A stretch of 64,000 bases of DNA from CADEDV01 sp048498035. Its GTDB lineage: Bacteria; Bacteroidota; Bacteroidia; Chitinophagales; Chitinophagaceae. The notes beneath the pieces are model-generated. The model was not told the DNA's origin. It saw nothing but the letters and a program-made list of their open reading frames with translations, and did no database searches. This document shows, piece by piece, positions 25,422 through 34,399 of this stretch. The stretch's first letter is position 1. Each line of letters starts with the position of its first letter. Made by a program: the position numbers and the translations under genes. The stretch is taken from positions 248,001 through 312,000 of the forward strand of contig JBEHYT010000002.1 in NCBI GenBank assembly GCA_048498035.1. Reading direction: 5' to 3'.

Positions 25422-27968
25422 TTAAAACAGGAAGCCTACCCGCAATGAAATAATATCAGCCTCGTCAGATTTGGAATAATAGAGGTTGAGCGCTACCAGG
25501 TTGTATGGTAGATAGAAAATACCACCGCCGAATGCAGTATGCATCTTAGTTGATTTTTCTCCCGGGATCCAAACACGTCCATCATCAAAGAATCCAAGAA
25601 CACCGAATACCCCGCGGAACACGTAGTTCTTCATATTACCCAGGCCCAACCGAATTTCTGTGTTTTGATAAAAGCTGGAACGCCCTGCAAACCGTCCGCG
25701 CCAGAATCCCCGCAGGTTGGAACTACCTCCCAGGTAATTAGCCTGGTAAAACTCATAGTCGCCGATATTGGTAGCGGCGCCGGTTCTGTGTGCAAACACT
25801 ATAAATTTAGAGATGTGTTGATAGAAAGCAAAAGAGCCTTCCAGTTTCAAAAAGTTACGATTGTCTTTTTCAAAATTATCGATCCAGGACGCTTTGCTGC
25901 TGAAAAGAACTCCTTTACGCGTCAGGCGACTGTTATCTCGTGTGTCAAATTCAAATTGCGAGCTGATGCCTGCAAATTTTTTATCGGAGAAAACGGAAGG
26001 GTCAACATCGCTTTCGGGAGATGTTACGAATTTTGATTGCGACTGGAGAATTTCCACCGTTTGATAGTGTAATCCCAGGCGAAAATAATTTTTCTTCCAG
26101 CTTCTGCTGATGCCGGGACTTAGATCCAGCACATTGGCTTTGACCCGGAAAAAAGATCGATCATGTCCATTCAATTCAGTTTCATTTCCCAGCCCGTAAT
26201 AATTGAGCGTGTATCTTGGTCCGAGGTAGGAAGCTGTGAGATCAATATCCCATTTCCCCAGGGCCTGTTTAAATAGTCCTTTATAATCGAACCCGATTGC
26301 GCCGGTTTCCGTGGCATAATTCACGGCAAAACGCTGTTGCCACCCAAACGGTGTTTTGCCCCACTGCTGCCGACGATATAATAATCCGAGTCCAATGGAC
26401 ACTCCATCGTCCGGGTTAAAGCCTGGCATAATGAGTGGAATAAAGTAGTCCCATTTTAAAGATGCGCGTTGGTAATTGTAAAGCGTATCCCATTTCCGCT
26501 GCACTTTCAGATGAGCCGTGTTTAGCTTGTCCGGGATAATACTATCGTATACGGTAGCCGCTTTTCCGTGCATATCATCGGATGTTTTGTAATGATCTTT
26601 TCCATCCCCGCCCAGGAGGCGGATATGAAAGCTGTTACGCCCTGAGCCGTCCACTATAAAATGGTCTTTGCCTTCAAGTCCGTAAATATTGATTTCGCGG
26701 GTGTCTGCGCGGTTAAATGCACGGTGATAAAATGTGTCGTTTTTTTCGCTGATGCCGGTAACGGTTACGTGGCGTGGATCTGTTACATGTACCAGGAACG
26801 TTTCATCATCTTCACTTCCATTGATCACAACCTGCCTGCTCTGGATGCGGTAGTAATGCATCGCATCCTTGCGGATATGATCGCGTCGTTGGCGCAGTCT
26901 CTTCCTGAGATGGTTACCCTGCCATTTGTTGACCGCGGCAGGCATTTCATTAATCCCACTGTCGATAGCTGCATCTGTTAAATGCGATTGCACAAAGGAT
27001 ATGGCGTTTTCCCAATCGGTGCGGGTTAGCTGGTTCAGAAATTGGCGGTCGAGGTTACGGGCAGAATAGTTGGCGCCGCGAAGATCCCGAACATGTGGCG
27101 CCAGGTTTTCCAGTGGGCGGAAGGCCCAGGGCTGGGAGAGAAGGAACATATTTACACCATCCGTTTTGGAGAAGGCCTGGTCGCGGTCGCGGGCAATAGG
27201 TTCCACCAGCCGCAGCTCTGCGGAATCCCGTACTGCCCATACCCATTGGTCTTCATGGCGGTCCCAGTCGTTTACGATCATATCAAACAAGCGTACGCGC
27301 AATAGGGCGGCCTGGTCTACATGATACTTAGTTGTTTTACCAAAATGTTCAAGCAATTTTTCTGTCCCGATAATTTTGTCGGCGTTACCAAAGCGCGGGT
27401 TATGTTCCCAGCCGTCGCCGTTGGTTCTTTCTTCCAGCAGGCAAAGACGGTTGGCGAATGTTTCCCGGAATTCACCAAGCGCAGGATCATCTGCTACGTA
27501 GTAAATAGCGGGGTTGGTATGATAAAAACCGAGGCTGCCCGACATCTTTGCGATGGCGAGCGGGCCATAGGGATGAGCGGTGCTGATCTGGTCGTTCACG
27601 ATATCATTAATAAAGCTGCCGCGCAGTGATTCGGGAATTAGTACGTCGAGATTTTTGTCGATCGTGCGTAGCACAAATTCCCGCCCGTTTTTGCTTAGGA
27701 GCCGTAGCGTTTTTGTCTGGTGACCACCACCTTGTTTTTGCGGGGTGAGTCCGCCGTCCACCTGCCAGAGATGAAGGGTGGGGAATGTGACGGGCGTTGT
27801 CCATTCCGGCCGGTAATGTTTTCCCCACCAAAATTCTTTCCAGTGGGAGGCTTTAAACTGCGCGCCAGCCGCCATGGTAATGGGCGACGTGTCTTTAGCG
27901 GGCGTAACATATTGACCTTGGGCGGAAAATGTAATAGCCAGGAGGACGGTAAATAACGCTGTTCTCAT
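25422..27968 (-). CDS. Kinase-like domain fused to a BamA/surface-antigen-type outer-membrane beta barrel
   Basis: The 848-residue protein has a signal peptide (LFTVLLAITFSAQGQ). The C-terminal ~330 residues are beta-barrel-like (KTPFGWQQRFAVNYATETGAIGF; LGGSSNLRGFWRGRFAG) and end in DIISLRVGFLF with terminal Phe, as in BamA/TamA-type proteins. Residues ~80-300 look like a HipA/FAM20/PI4K-type kinase fold: TKTLRLLSKNGREFVLRTIDK (glycine-rich turn and Lys/Arg), DMIVNDWDRHEDQW (catalytic-loop-like, 229-242) and IARDRDQAFSKTDG (metal-loop-like, 258-271). This arrangement recurs in Bacteroidota annotated simply as BamA/TamA family. The kinase interpretation is mine and untested. The gene stands alone with its own terminator. 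Confidence 0.72.
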   Translation of the reverse strand: MRTALFTVLLAITFSAQGQYVTPAKDTSPITMAAGAQFKASHWKEFWWGKHYRPEWTTPVTFPTLHLWQVDGGLTPQKQGGGHQTKTLRLLSKNGREFVLRTIDKNLDVLIPESLRGSFINDIVNDQISTAHPYGPLAIAKMSGSLGFYHTNPAIYYVADDPALGEFRETFANRLCLLEERTNGDGWEHNPRFGNADKIIGTEKLLEHFGKTTKYHVDQAALLRVRLFDMIVNDWDRHEDQWVWAVRDSAELRLVEPIARDRDQAFSKTDGVNMFLLSQPWAFRPLENLAPHVRDLRGANYSARNLDRQFLNQLTRTDWENAISFVQSHLTDAAIDSGINEMPAAVNKWQGNHLRKRLRQRRDHIRKDAMHYYRIQSRQVVINGSEDDETFLVHVTDPRHVTVTGISEKNDTFYHRAFNRADTREINIYGLEGKDHFIVDGSGRNSFHIRLLGGDGKDHYKTSDDMHGKAATVYDSIIPDKLNTAHLKVQRKWDTLYNYQRASLKWDYFIPLIMPGFNPDDGVSIGLGLLYRRQQWGKTPFGWQQRFAVNYATETGAIGFDYKGLFKQALGKWDIDLTASYLGPRYTLNYYGLGNETELNGHDRSFFRVKANVLDLSPGISRSWKKNYFRLGLHYQTVEILQSQSKFVTSPESDVDPSVFSDKKFAGISSQFEFDTRDNSRLTRKGVLFSSKASWIDNFEKDNRNFLKLEGSFAFYQHISKFIVFAHRTGAATNIGDYEFYQANYLGGSSNLRGFWRGRFAGRSSFYQNTEIRLGLGNMKNYVFRGVFGVLGFFDDGRVWIPGEKSTKMHTAFGGGIFYLPYNLVALNLYYSKSDEADIISLRVGFLF

Positions 27969-28077
27969 ATTGTAGCATTGTTCACCGGGAATAGTCTAAA
28001 ATCGTTCCAAACGGGATTTGCAGGGATTTTAATTCGGCTGGGCATTTTTAGGTTGAACGGACTGGCGGCAAATGTCA

Positions 28078-28100
28078 ATAAAAAACCCCGCCGAAGCGGG
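28078..28100 (-). terminator. Terminator after the DUF6159 gene
   Basis: On the minus strand CCCCGC-TTCG-GCGGGG followed by TTTTTATT: a six-bp G+C stem with a stable UUCG tetraloop. It starts 23 bp after the stop at 28124. Confidence 0.92.
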
Positions 28101-28123
28101 GTAATAGCGCAAAGAAGTAAGTT

Positions 28124-28978
28124 TTAATTATTGGTCCAGGACGATTTTTTCTTTTGGGTAAACAGGTCATCTACCATCACCTGGTCGAAGTGTTTGGTGA
28201 TGTTGCCATTGATGTTGTGGTACACTGCGCTTACGAAGATGGTTTGTGCTGCGCTGATGATGGCCATGGCAATGAAGATACCGGCTATCGCAAAAATAAT
28301 TCCGACCATTGGGCTAAAGATGGCGCCCAGGAAATAAAGTGGCAGGCCAATCACGATAAATGCAAGGATCTGGATCAGTCCAAAGCTGAAATTACCGGTC
28401 AGGCTTTCTCCCCATTTTTGTTTCATGATCTGGGTTGAGCGCTTGATGGCTTCCAGTGTGCCTACTTTTTCATAGGCAATTACGGGTACTACAAAAAAGG
28501 TAGCTACGCTCCAAACCACGCCAATCAGTCCGGTAATAATCTTGCCAACGGTGCCCACATTTTCCTGGATGGCGCGAAGCAGCAATCCAATAGTGGCGGA
28601 AAAAAATGCCCAGGAAAAAATTACGCCGATACGGCTGGCGCTGAATTGAAGGCCGGCGCGCAGGGTTACTTCTTCTCCTTCAAAATACAGCCTTGTGCAA
28701 TGGATCAACGCCATGTTGAAGAAGATGATAATAAAATAGTTTACCAGGTAAAAGCCCAGCAACAATGCGTAGTAGAGCGGGGTATTAAAATCCTGGAGGT
28801 TATTTTCAGGGTCCCAGTCTGTTTTTGACAGTACTGCCAGGGCAAAAGAACCCACGACCAGGATGGTTGCAAAACCTGAAAGGATGGGGAAAATAACCAG
28901 TTCTTTTTTTTCTTTCAAAACCTGGAAGCTGCTCATTGCAATTTTCCAGCCGTTTGAAATACGATCTCCAAATGCCAT
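28124..28978 (-). CDS. DUF6159 family integral membrane protein
   Basis: The 284-residue protein opens MAFGDRISNGWKIAMSSFQVLKEKKELVIFPILSG, the characteristic DUF6159 start: a short amphipathic region then the first membrane segment. About six hydrophobic segments follow, with LVNYFIIIFFNMALIHCTRLYFEGEEVTLRAGL between segments three and four. Polytopic inner-membrane location is clear; the function of the family is unknown. It is a single-gene unit with a strong terminator and is divergent from nothing obvious. The C-terminus (DDLFTQKKKSSWTNN) is hydrophilic and probably cytoplasmic. Confidence 0.85.
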   Translation of the reverse strand: MAFGDRISNGWKIAMSSFQVLKEKKELVIFPILSGFATILVVGSFALAVLSKTDWDPENNLQDFNTPLYYALLLGFYLVNYFIIIFFNMALIHCTRLYFEGEEVTLRAGLQFSASRIGVIFSWAFFSATIGLLLRAIQENVGTVGKIITGLIGVVWSVATFFVVPVIAYEKVGTLEAIKRSTQIMKQKWGESLTGNFSFGLIQILAFIVIGLPLYFLGAIFSPMVGIIFAIAGIFIAMAIISAAQTIFVSAVYHNINGNITKHFDQVMVDDLFTQKKKSSWTNN

Positions 28979-29029
28979 AGGTTAAGTTTTTTGAAGGATA
29001 AATATAATAAAAGCCAGGTAAATATTCAT

Positions 29030-30031
29030 TTACCGGGACGGTTGCAGGTAAAGCAGGGTAGACCGGTAAGGACGGGTTGAATATTTATCGTTAATAATGA
29101 AATAGCCATCCCGGTAGGGTGCAATTCCTTCCCAGTTGTAATCGGCATAGGCGGGTGGGATTTCGGCGATGGGTTTCCACGAAAAATGATTGTTGCCATC
29201 CAGTTCAATGTCAACCAGCCGGGAGTAGTTGATATAATTCCCGTCTTTTTTAATAAGACTATTTTCCGCATCGGTTGCGGGGAGTCGGTACACGGTATCT
29301 TCGCCTTCACCTTTATAAAAGTAATTGATGGCGGTGAAATGGTTTTTGCCCATGTAAACGATATCGGGAATTCGAAAGGGAAGTTTTTGGATGGGGAACA
29401 GGTGCAGGCTATGGTCTTGCAGCGAATACCGGTCGATCATATAAGCGTTGTTTTGCCCGGAGAAATAATTGTATTCGTAGAAGGCCAGGAGCTGGTCGTC
29501 TTTTTTGGCAAGACATTCAAAGCCGGCGTTGTAGATGTGCGACCCATCCTGACGGGTAAATTTTGGCAGGGGCAGCAGGAATGAAGTATCCATTTGCACG
29601 CAGGTATCCTGCAGGTTGCCACGGAGCAGGTAACAATTGGAAATAGGAGTTGCGGTTTCTACGGAGAGGTAGACCTGGTTACCATCCAGCACCATGGCTT
29701 CCAGTCCTTCGTAGGCTTTGCCGTTGCGATCAATTTGGCTTCGAAGTGTTTCCAGTCCATAGAGGTGATATTTCTGCCAGGTGAGGGCGTAGCTACTGTC
29801 TTTTATTTTTTTCATGATCCCCTTCAGACTGGCTGCATATAGTTTTCCTTCGGAACCGTCTTGCAACCGGCTTTCCGACATTAAGAAAAGTCGGCCATTA
29901 TGTATGCCGAGACTTGAGAATTGGTTGTCGTAATAGGAGATTTCGGGAGGCAGGGGAACTTCCTGCGCGTTGAATTGTGAGTGTGCAGCAGCGGTGCTGA
30001 GAAGAAGCAGCAGTGCGAAAAAAAACTTCAT
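29030..30031 (-). CDS. Secreted hypothetical protein, probable beta-propeller (phytase-esterase-like)
   Basis: I place the start at the ATG at 30031, which opens a clean signal peptide (MKFFFALLLLLSTAAAHSQ); the longer frame to 30127 adds 32 non-signal residues and would overlap the HEPN gene. The mature ~315 residues contain repeated short strands and the phrases AYEGLEAMVLDGNQVYLSVET and DYNWEGIAPYRDGYFIINDKY. These resemble proteins annotated as having esterase-like activity of phytase or SdiA-regulated propellers. No catalytic residues can be named. It is secreted or periplasmic with unknown substrate. Confidence 0.65.
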   Translation of the reverse strand: MKFFFALLLLLSTAAAHSQFNAQEVPLPPEISYYDNQFSSLGIHNGRLFLMSESRLQDGSEGKLYAASLKGIMKKIKDSSYALTWQKYHLYGLETLRSQIDRNGKAYEGLEAMVLDGNQVYLSVETATPISNCYLLRGNLQDTCVQMDTSFLLPLPKFTRQDGSHIYNAGFECLAKKDDQLLAFYEYNYFSGQNNAYMIDRYSLQDHSLHLFPIQKLPFRIPDIVYMGKNHFTAINYFYKGEGEDTVYRLPATDAENSLIKKDGNYINYSRLVDIELDGNNHFSWKPIAEIPPAYADYNWEGIAPYRDGYFIINDKYSTRPYRSTLLYLQPSR

Positions 30032-30117
30032 AAAAGTGGATGGTTTGTCGCCATTGGCGGACGATAGAGTACAAGGTAGGAAATTGGTGGATGATGGCAA
30101 AAACGGGGTTGAACATT

Positions 30118-30537
30118 TTAAACGCAATATTTTCTTATGATCATCATCAGAGAGGTCGCCTTATTCGCAATGGCCGGTTCATGAATATAAGTATTGTAGC
30201 GCGCGTTTTTTGACATGTCCAACAGCCAGTCGTAATCGGGGTAAATGGCGGTACAATATTTTTCTACCAAATCAGCTAATATTTTATGACGGTCGGTAAT
30301 TTTTTGAGCGTTGTTTTTTTGATATAATATCCAATCGTCTAAGTCGGATATCTGGGTATATCTGCCGCCAATCGCGGGCATTTTAAAAGGAAATATTTTA
30401 TATTTAACAAACTGCAGCGCCGCATAAAAAGCGGTCGTTATTACCCAATCCGGGCAATTTCCTTTCAATTTTAAATATTCGGAAACCGATTGATTGTGAA
30501 AGCCGTGGCTTAGGCGTTCGTTATTTTTTGTCGACAT
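30118..30537 (-). CDS. HEPN-domain-like protein, second gene of a two-gene module
   Basis: Start at ATG 30537 (MSTKNNERLSHGF); a GTG/ATG extension to 30561 lies deeper in the upstream gene. The 139-residue protein is all-helical with CPDWVITTAFYAALQFVKYKIF (helix 2 of HEPN-type folds), RHKILADLVEKY, and KNARYNTYIHEP. The last contains Arg113-x5-His119, matching the R-x4-6-H motif of HEPN ribonucleases. Its first 17 bp overlap the end of the upstream 155-residue protein gene, indicating translational coupling. HEPN proteins with a small partner are often RNase toxins with antitoxins; here that is inference from motif and layout. Confidence 0.55.
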   Translation of the reverse strand: MSTKNNERLSHGFHNQSVSEYLKLKGNCPDWVITTAFYAALQFVKYKIFPFKMPAIGGRYTQISDLDDWILYQKNNAQKITDRHKILADLVEKYCTAIYPDYDWLLDMSKNARYNTYIHEPAIANKATSLMMIIRKYCV

Positions 30538-30988
30538 ACTTACAGAAGAAACCGTCAGCACTTAACCGTTTCGGGTTTACATATTTCGAGAATGGCATAA
30601 ATGAAAATGAAATATAAAATCTATCGTTTTGTACTTTATTTTTCAACTCCCGTGCGCATAAATAAATTTCACGAAATTTATCGGAGACAAAGTCTTTTTC
30701 GCTGGACATAAACAAGGCCTCAAAATTCAATATGGAATCAGCTTTTAGATGAATTTCGCTGAGGCAAATATCTTTTTTGGCGGCTTCCTGCAGCAACTGT
30801 TCAGAAACCTGTTGTGCTACTTTTAAATTATTTCTGAATTGATTAATTAATACCTTAAAATGGGCATTTTGTCCATCCTGAACACCCTCGAGGTACGCCT
30901 GAATTACCTCATCGGTAGTACATGCATCACTTTCTCTTTTCCAATTAACGGACGTCGGCTCGTTTGTATGAACAAAAAATGTAGACAT
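30521..30988 (-). CDS. Hypothetical protein, first gene of the HEPN-like module
   Basis: I use ATG 30988 (MSTFFVHTNEPTSVNW, 155 residues); the longer frame to 31213 has an implausible N-terminus. The protein is helical in the middle (LINQFRNNLKVAQQVSEQLLQEAAKKD) and ends with strands (DRFYISFSFMPFSKYVNPKRLSADGFFCKYVDKK). I do not recognise a family; no GSxARG nucleotidyltransferase motif is present, so it is not a classical MNT partner. Its coding sequence overlaps the HEPN-like gene by 17 bp, so the two are probably co-translated and may interact. Codon use is more A+T rich than the neighbours, which fits a mobile or accessory pair. Confidence 0.55.
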   Translation of the reverse strand: MSTFFVHTNEPTSVNWKRESDACTTDEVIQAYLEGVQDGQNAHFKVLINQFRNNLKVAQQVSEQLLQEAAKKDICLSEIHLKADSILNFEALFMSSEKDFVSDKFREIYLCARELKNKVQNDRFYISFSFMPFSKYVNPKRLSADGFFCKYVDKK

Positions 30989-31233
30989 ATTTATCAGACC
31001 ATAAAATTGATAATATTGTTGCAAAAGAGCGTGATTTTTTTTCAAATTAGTCTGGCGGATTAACAAGCTGTGAATGATTGTCATTGGCCTCAGACAATAT
31101 AAAGATACTTCTGCCAGAAAGCCTTTCCATGGGAAATTAAACAAGGGCGGTGTGAAAAAAATGAGGAAATGCCGGGAAAAGAACATCCAAATTCGTAACA
31201 AACAACAGGGCATTCATCCAAAATTACTGCCCG

Positions 31234-32514
31234 CTATTTTTTTCGCGCTGAAAAATACATATCCCGGAAGTTGAAAATCACTTCATCAAATTGATCCACG
31301 AAGTCCTGTCCAATATTACCGTAGTGATGACTGCTGTTTTGAACAGGTTGTGTAAGAACGCTTACGTCTTTCAGTGTCGCGGTCGCGGTTCCGGTTGACA
31401 GTTGAATCGAGGGTAACGTGTACACGTCTTTTTTTACAATTCCTCCTGCACCCGCCAGGTGGATGCTACCTTTCTTTCCGTTGCCCTGTACAAGTTCCCT
31501 GTAGCGGTCATAAAATTCATAGAAGAATTGCGAAGTGGCGGCACCCAGGTCCAGGTAAAAATGAAGCCAGTCGCCGCCCATTTGCAACCTGATTACCGGG
31601 CTGTAAAACTCGGTAGCCATATTATGCAGCGCCGAGGGCGAAGCGGAAGCCGGGATATACAGGTCTCCCGTTTTCCGGATATGAAATTCACCTAACTGCT
31701 CAATCATTGGCGCGCCTACGATCAGGTTTAACTGAACGTCAACATCAGCTTGCTTAAAGTGAAGGCTCTCATCAGGCATTACAAGGAATACAACATTTTT
31801 AAATAAAATCCCGCCCAGGTAAATACTGTCTACTACTCCCAATGAAGCTTTAAAGCTGATGTCTGTCAGGCCGCTTCCTTCATTAAACGTAACATCCAGT
31901 TTGCGTACACCCAGCTTGTTGAGAAAAGATTCAGTAATACATGAATATTCTGCACGGGTATCGAATACAGCGTCAAAAACAGATCCGTTGGCAGTAACCG
32001 GCACCATCATAAGATTGAATTCATTCTTTTTCCAGGAAATGTGCTGGTCCTGGTGAAACGTCACTGTTTGCGCCGGCACTCCGGCCAGCGCTTTTCTGAA
32101 CAAAAGATCGTTTTCTATATCGTCTGTGGTAGCACTGTCAAGCGCGCCGTGAAAATCATGCAGGATCAGGCTATCGGTATTTGCAGCCGCTGCATACTGA
32201 AATGTTTTTACATAGCTGGCCGACTGCAAACGGCGAAGCCGCGCTGCAACAGAATCCGGTATATTGGCGTTTCCCGAGAAAAATTCATTTACATCCCGGA
32301 TGCACGCCGTATTGCGATTGAATGCATTATCCAGGAATGCGCGATAATACAGTTGCTGGTTGTTCGTAAGTTGATTTGTATGCCGGTTAAATACACTATC
32401 CAGTTTGAAATAATCCTTTGCTGCAAGCAACTGCTGTAAGTCGTGTTCAGGAGTTTGTGTTGCACCGAATTTACATTGCGCAAGCACCAGCAAAAGGGCT
32501 AGTATTTTTTTCAT
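31234..32514 (-). CDS. Secreted retropepsin-like aspartyl protease-fold protein with altered first active site
   Basis: The 426-residue protein has a signal peptide (ILALLLVLAQCKFGATQ; Cys14 could be lipidated but the -1 residue Gln is unusual). A helical N-terminal half (25-150) is followed by two retropepsin-like lobes. The first carries FDTRAEYSC at Asp185, where the normal D-T-G-A reads D-T-R-A; the second carries YLDLGAATSQF at Asp322. Each lobe is followed by the expected LVVG/IVG-type strand (LNLIVGAPM; YGNIGQDFVDQF). Tandem aspartyl-protease lobes are common in secreted Bacteroidota proteins. The Gly to Arg change in lobe one makes full protease activity doubtful. Confidence 0.72.
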   Translation of the reverse strand: MKKILALLLVLAQCKFGATQTPEHDLQQLLAAKDYFKLDSVFNRHTNQLTNNQQLYYRAFLDNAFNRNTACIRDVNEFFSGNANIPDSVAARLRRLQSASYVKTFQYAAAANTDSLILHDFHGALDSATTDDIENDLLFRKALAGVPAQTVTFHQDQHISWKKNEFNLMMVPVTANGSVFDAVFDTRAEYSCITESFLNKLGVRKLDVTFNEGSGLTDISFKASLGVVDSIYLGGILFKNVVFLVMPDESLHFKQADVDVQLNLIVGAPMIEQLGEFHIRKTGDLYIPASASPSALHNMATEFYSPVIRLQMGGDWLHFYLDLGAATSQFFYEFYDRYRELVQGNGKKGSIHLAGAGGIVKKDVYTLPSIQLSTGTATATLKDVSVLTQPVQNSSHHYGNIGQDFVDQFDEVIFNFRDMYFSARKK

Positions 32515-32657
32515 AAATGAAAATTGTCCCTGCTAAATTAAGAAACGTCTGTTGGAGACGGGAAATGACCTGCGTTTTTAATAAAAATGGCATGGTTTGG
32601 TTATAGGCATGAAATATGTGCAACATATTGTTATTGCTCATTTTAAAATTGAACAGT

Positions 32658-33107
32658 ATGACACAGAATCACTATTCGAGAATGGCCGTGATGTTGCTTA
32701 TCTCATTCGTAATCATGTACGGTGTGATGTTTTTGAACGTTGACTCATTGGATCACATCTATTTGAGTACCACACGCACCTATATGGCATTGCTGATGGT
32801 AGCACCCATGGCGCTGTTAATGTTGCTATTGATGCCCCGGATGTATCCCAAAAAGGGGACAAATGTCGTCATCGGTGTAGTGGCTGTTGCCGTATTTGGG
32901 CTGGCGCTGGCGGGTTTGCGTACACAAACTCCGGTGGACGATATACAATATATGAAGGCTATGATCCCGCATCACTCATCTGCAATTATGACCAGTAAGC
33001 ATGCGTCTATTCATGATCCCGAGGTGAAAGCATTGTCTGAACAAATCATCAATTCCCAGGAACGGGAAATTGCCGAGATGAAGGCAATGCTAGCGCGAAT
33101 GCGTTAA
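32658..33107 (+). CDS. DUF305 domain membrane protein
   Basis: Start taken at ATG 32658 (MTQNHYSRMAVMLLISFV), which fits the family opening; an upstream ATG at 32616 would add 14 residues. The 149-residue protein has three membrane segments (MAVMLLISFVIMYGVMFL, MALLMVAPMALLMLLLM, NVVIGVVAVAVFGLALAG) and a C-terminal DUF305 motif, QYMKAMIPHHSSAIMTSKHA. That motif has a paired His thought to bind metal (family proposal, copper-related). It ends four bases inside the convergent NhaD gene. Its role is unknown; metal handling is the usual guess. Confidence 0.82.
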   Translation: MTQNHYSRMAVMLLISFVIMYGVMFLNVDSLDHIYLSTTRTYMALLMVAPMALLMLLLMPRMYPKKGTNVVIGVVAVAVFGLALAGLRTQTPVDDIQYMKAMIPHHSSAIMTSKHASIHDPEVKALSEQIINSQEREIAEMKAMLARMR

Positions 33108-34369
33108 AACGGTTGCCAAAGAAACACAAGAATACCGGCCAAAAATCCGAGGAGTGCCAGCCAGGCAATTCGTTTCATATACCAGCCAAAGCTGATCTCT
33201 TCAATACCCATAGCGGCAACACCCGCCGCAGACCCGATGATGATGATACTGCCACCGGTTCCGGTGGTAAGTGCCAGAAATAACCAGAAAGCGTGATCTG
33301 GCGGATAGGTGGTAAGACTATACATACCCTGCGCGGCAGCAACTAATGGCACGTTGTCTACAACAGCCGAAGTAACGCCAAGAGAAGCGCCAATTAAATA
33401 ATCATTTTTGAGCGTTGTATGCATGCCGTCTGCAACCAGCGTAAGCAAGCCAAATGATTGCAGTGCGCCAATGGCCAACAGGATTCCCAGGAAAAAAAGG
33501 ATGCTGGGCGTGTCTATCTTTTGAAGGGCATGCGCCACGGAAAAGCGTACTGCATCCTGCTGTTTTGCGCGATGAATAACTGTGGTTACCAGCCACATCA
33601 CACCCAATGCCAACAACATTCCCATAAAAGGTGGGAGATGGGTTAAGGTTTTAAAAACTGGCACACCTACCAGTAGTGACATACCTACGATCAATATCAC
33701 TTTGCCCTCCTTGCGTTCTGCCGGCGAACAAGTGGAAACAGGGAGTTTGGCAATCTGCTGCTTTCCAAACCGCCGGCCCATGATCAGCATTGGAACAATA
33801 CATACGGCAAGACTGGGAAGTATCAGGTGCCGGATAATGGCGCTGGCTGTAATTTGTCCTCCAATCCACAACATCGTCGTTGTAACATCTCCCAGCGGAG
33901 ACCATACACCACCGGCATTCGCTGCGATAATGATCATACCTGCAAACCAACGCCTGTCTGAACGGTCGGGTAACATTTTATTGCACAATGATACCATTAC
34001 AATCGTAGTGGTAAGATTGTCCAGCAAGGCCGATAACACAAACGTGAGCAGTGTAACCAGGAATAGCAATTTCTTTTTACTGCGCGTGGTAATATTCCGG
34101 GTAATACTGTCAAACCCGCTATGCGCGTCGATTAGTTCAACAATCGTCATGGCACCCAGCAGGAAAAATACGATGCCGGCAATCTCGCCCAGCATGTGCA
34201 ATAACTGTTCACTTACCTCCTGGGGATGCCCCGACTGCACAATGTAGATCGTCCAGCAGAGTACGCCCGTAATAAGCGCTGATGCGGCTTTATTTACCTG
34301 GAGGCTATGTTCCAGTGCAATGGCTCCATACCCAATAATAAAAACAATAATCAGAAGAATCGTCGTCAT
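33104..34369 (-). CDS. nhaD: NhaD-type sodium:proton antiporter
   Basis: The 421-residue polytopic membrane protein opens TTILLIIVFIIGYGAIALEHSLQVNKAASALITGVLCWTIY, the standard NhaD start. Conserved stretches include LLDNLTTTIVMVSLCNKML, NAGGVWSPLGDVTTTMLW (ion-site region) and SAVVDNVPLVAAAQGMY. About twelve membrane segments are visible. It exchanges Na+ or Li+ for H+ at the inner membrane. It is 31 bp downstream of a DUF389 gene in the same direction and the two probably share a transcript. Confidence 0.95.
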   Translation of the reverse strand: MTTILLIIVFIIGYGAIALEHSLQVNKAASALITGVLCWTIYIVQSGHPQEVSEQLLHMLGEIAGIVFFLLGAMTIVELIDAHSGFDSITRNITTRSKKKLLFLVTLLTFVLSALLDNLTTTIVMVSLCNKMLPDRSDRRWFAGMIIIAANAGGVWSPLGDVTTTMLWIGGQITASAIIRHLILPSLAVCIVPMLIMGRRFGKQQIAKLPVSTCSPAERKEGKVILIVGMSLLVGVPVFKTLTHLPPFMGMLLALGVMWLVTTVIHRAKQQDAVRFSVAHALQKIDTPSILFFLGILLAIGALQSFGLLTLVADGMHTTLKNDYLIGASLGVTSAVVDNVPLVAAAQGMYSLTTYPPDHAFWLFLALTTGTGGSIIIIGSAAGVAAMGIEEISFGWYMKRIAWLALLGFLAGILVFLWQPF

Positions 34370-34399
34370 ACCAATATAATAATAAGCGGTGTTGCCAGT

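Noticed and set aside
30989..31213. 75-residue extension of the first HEPN-module gene
   Set aside because: Composition is unlike a protein N-terminus, and ATG 30988 gives a sensible start.
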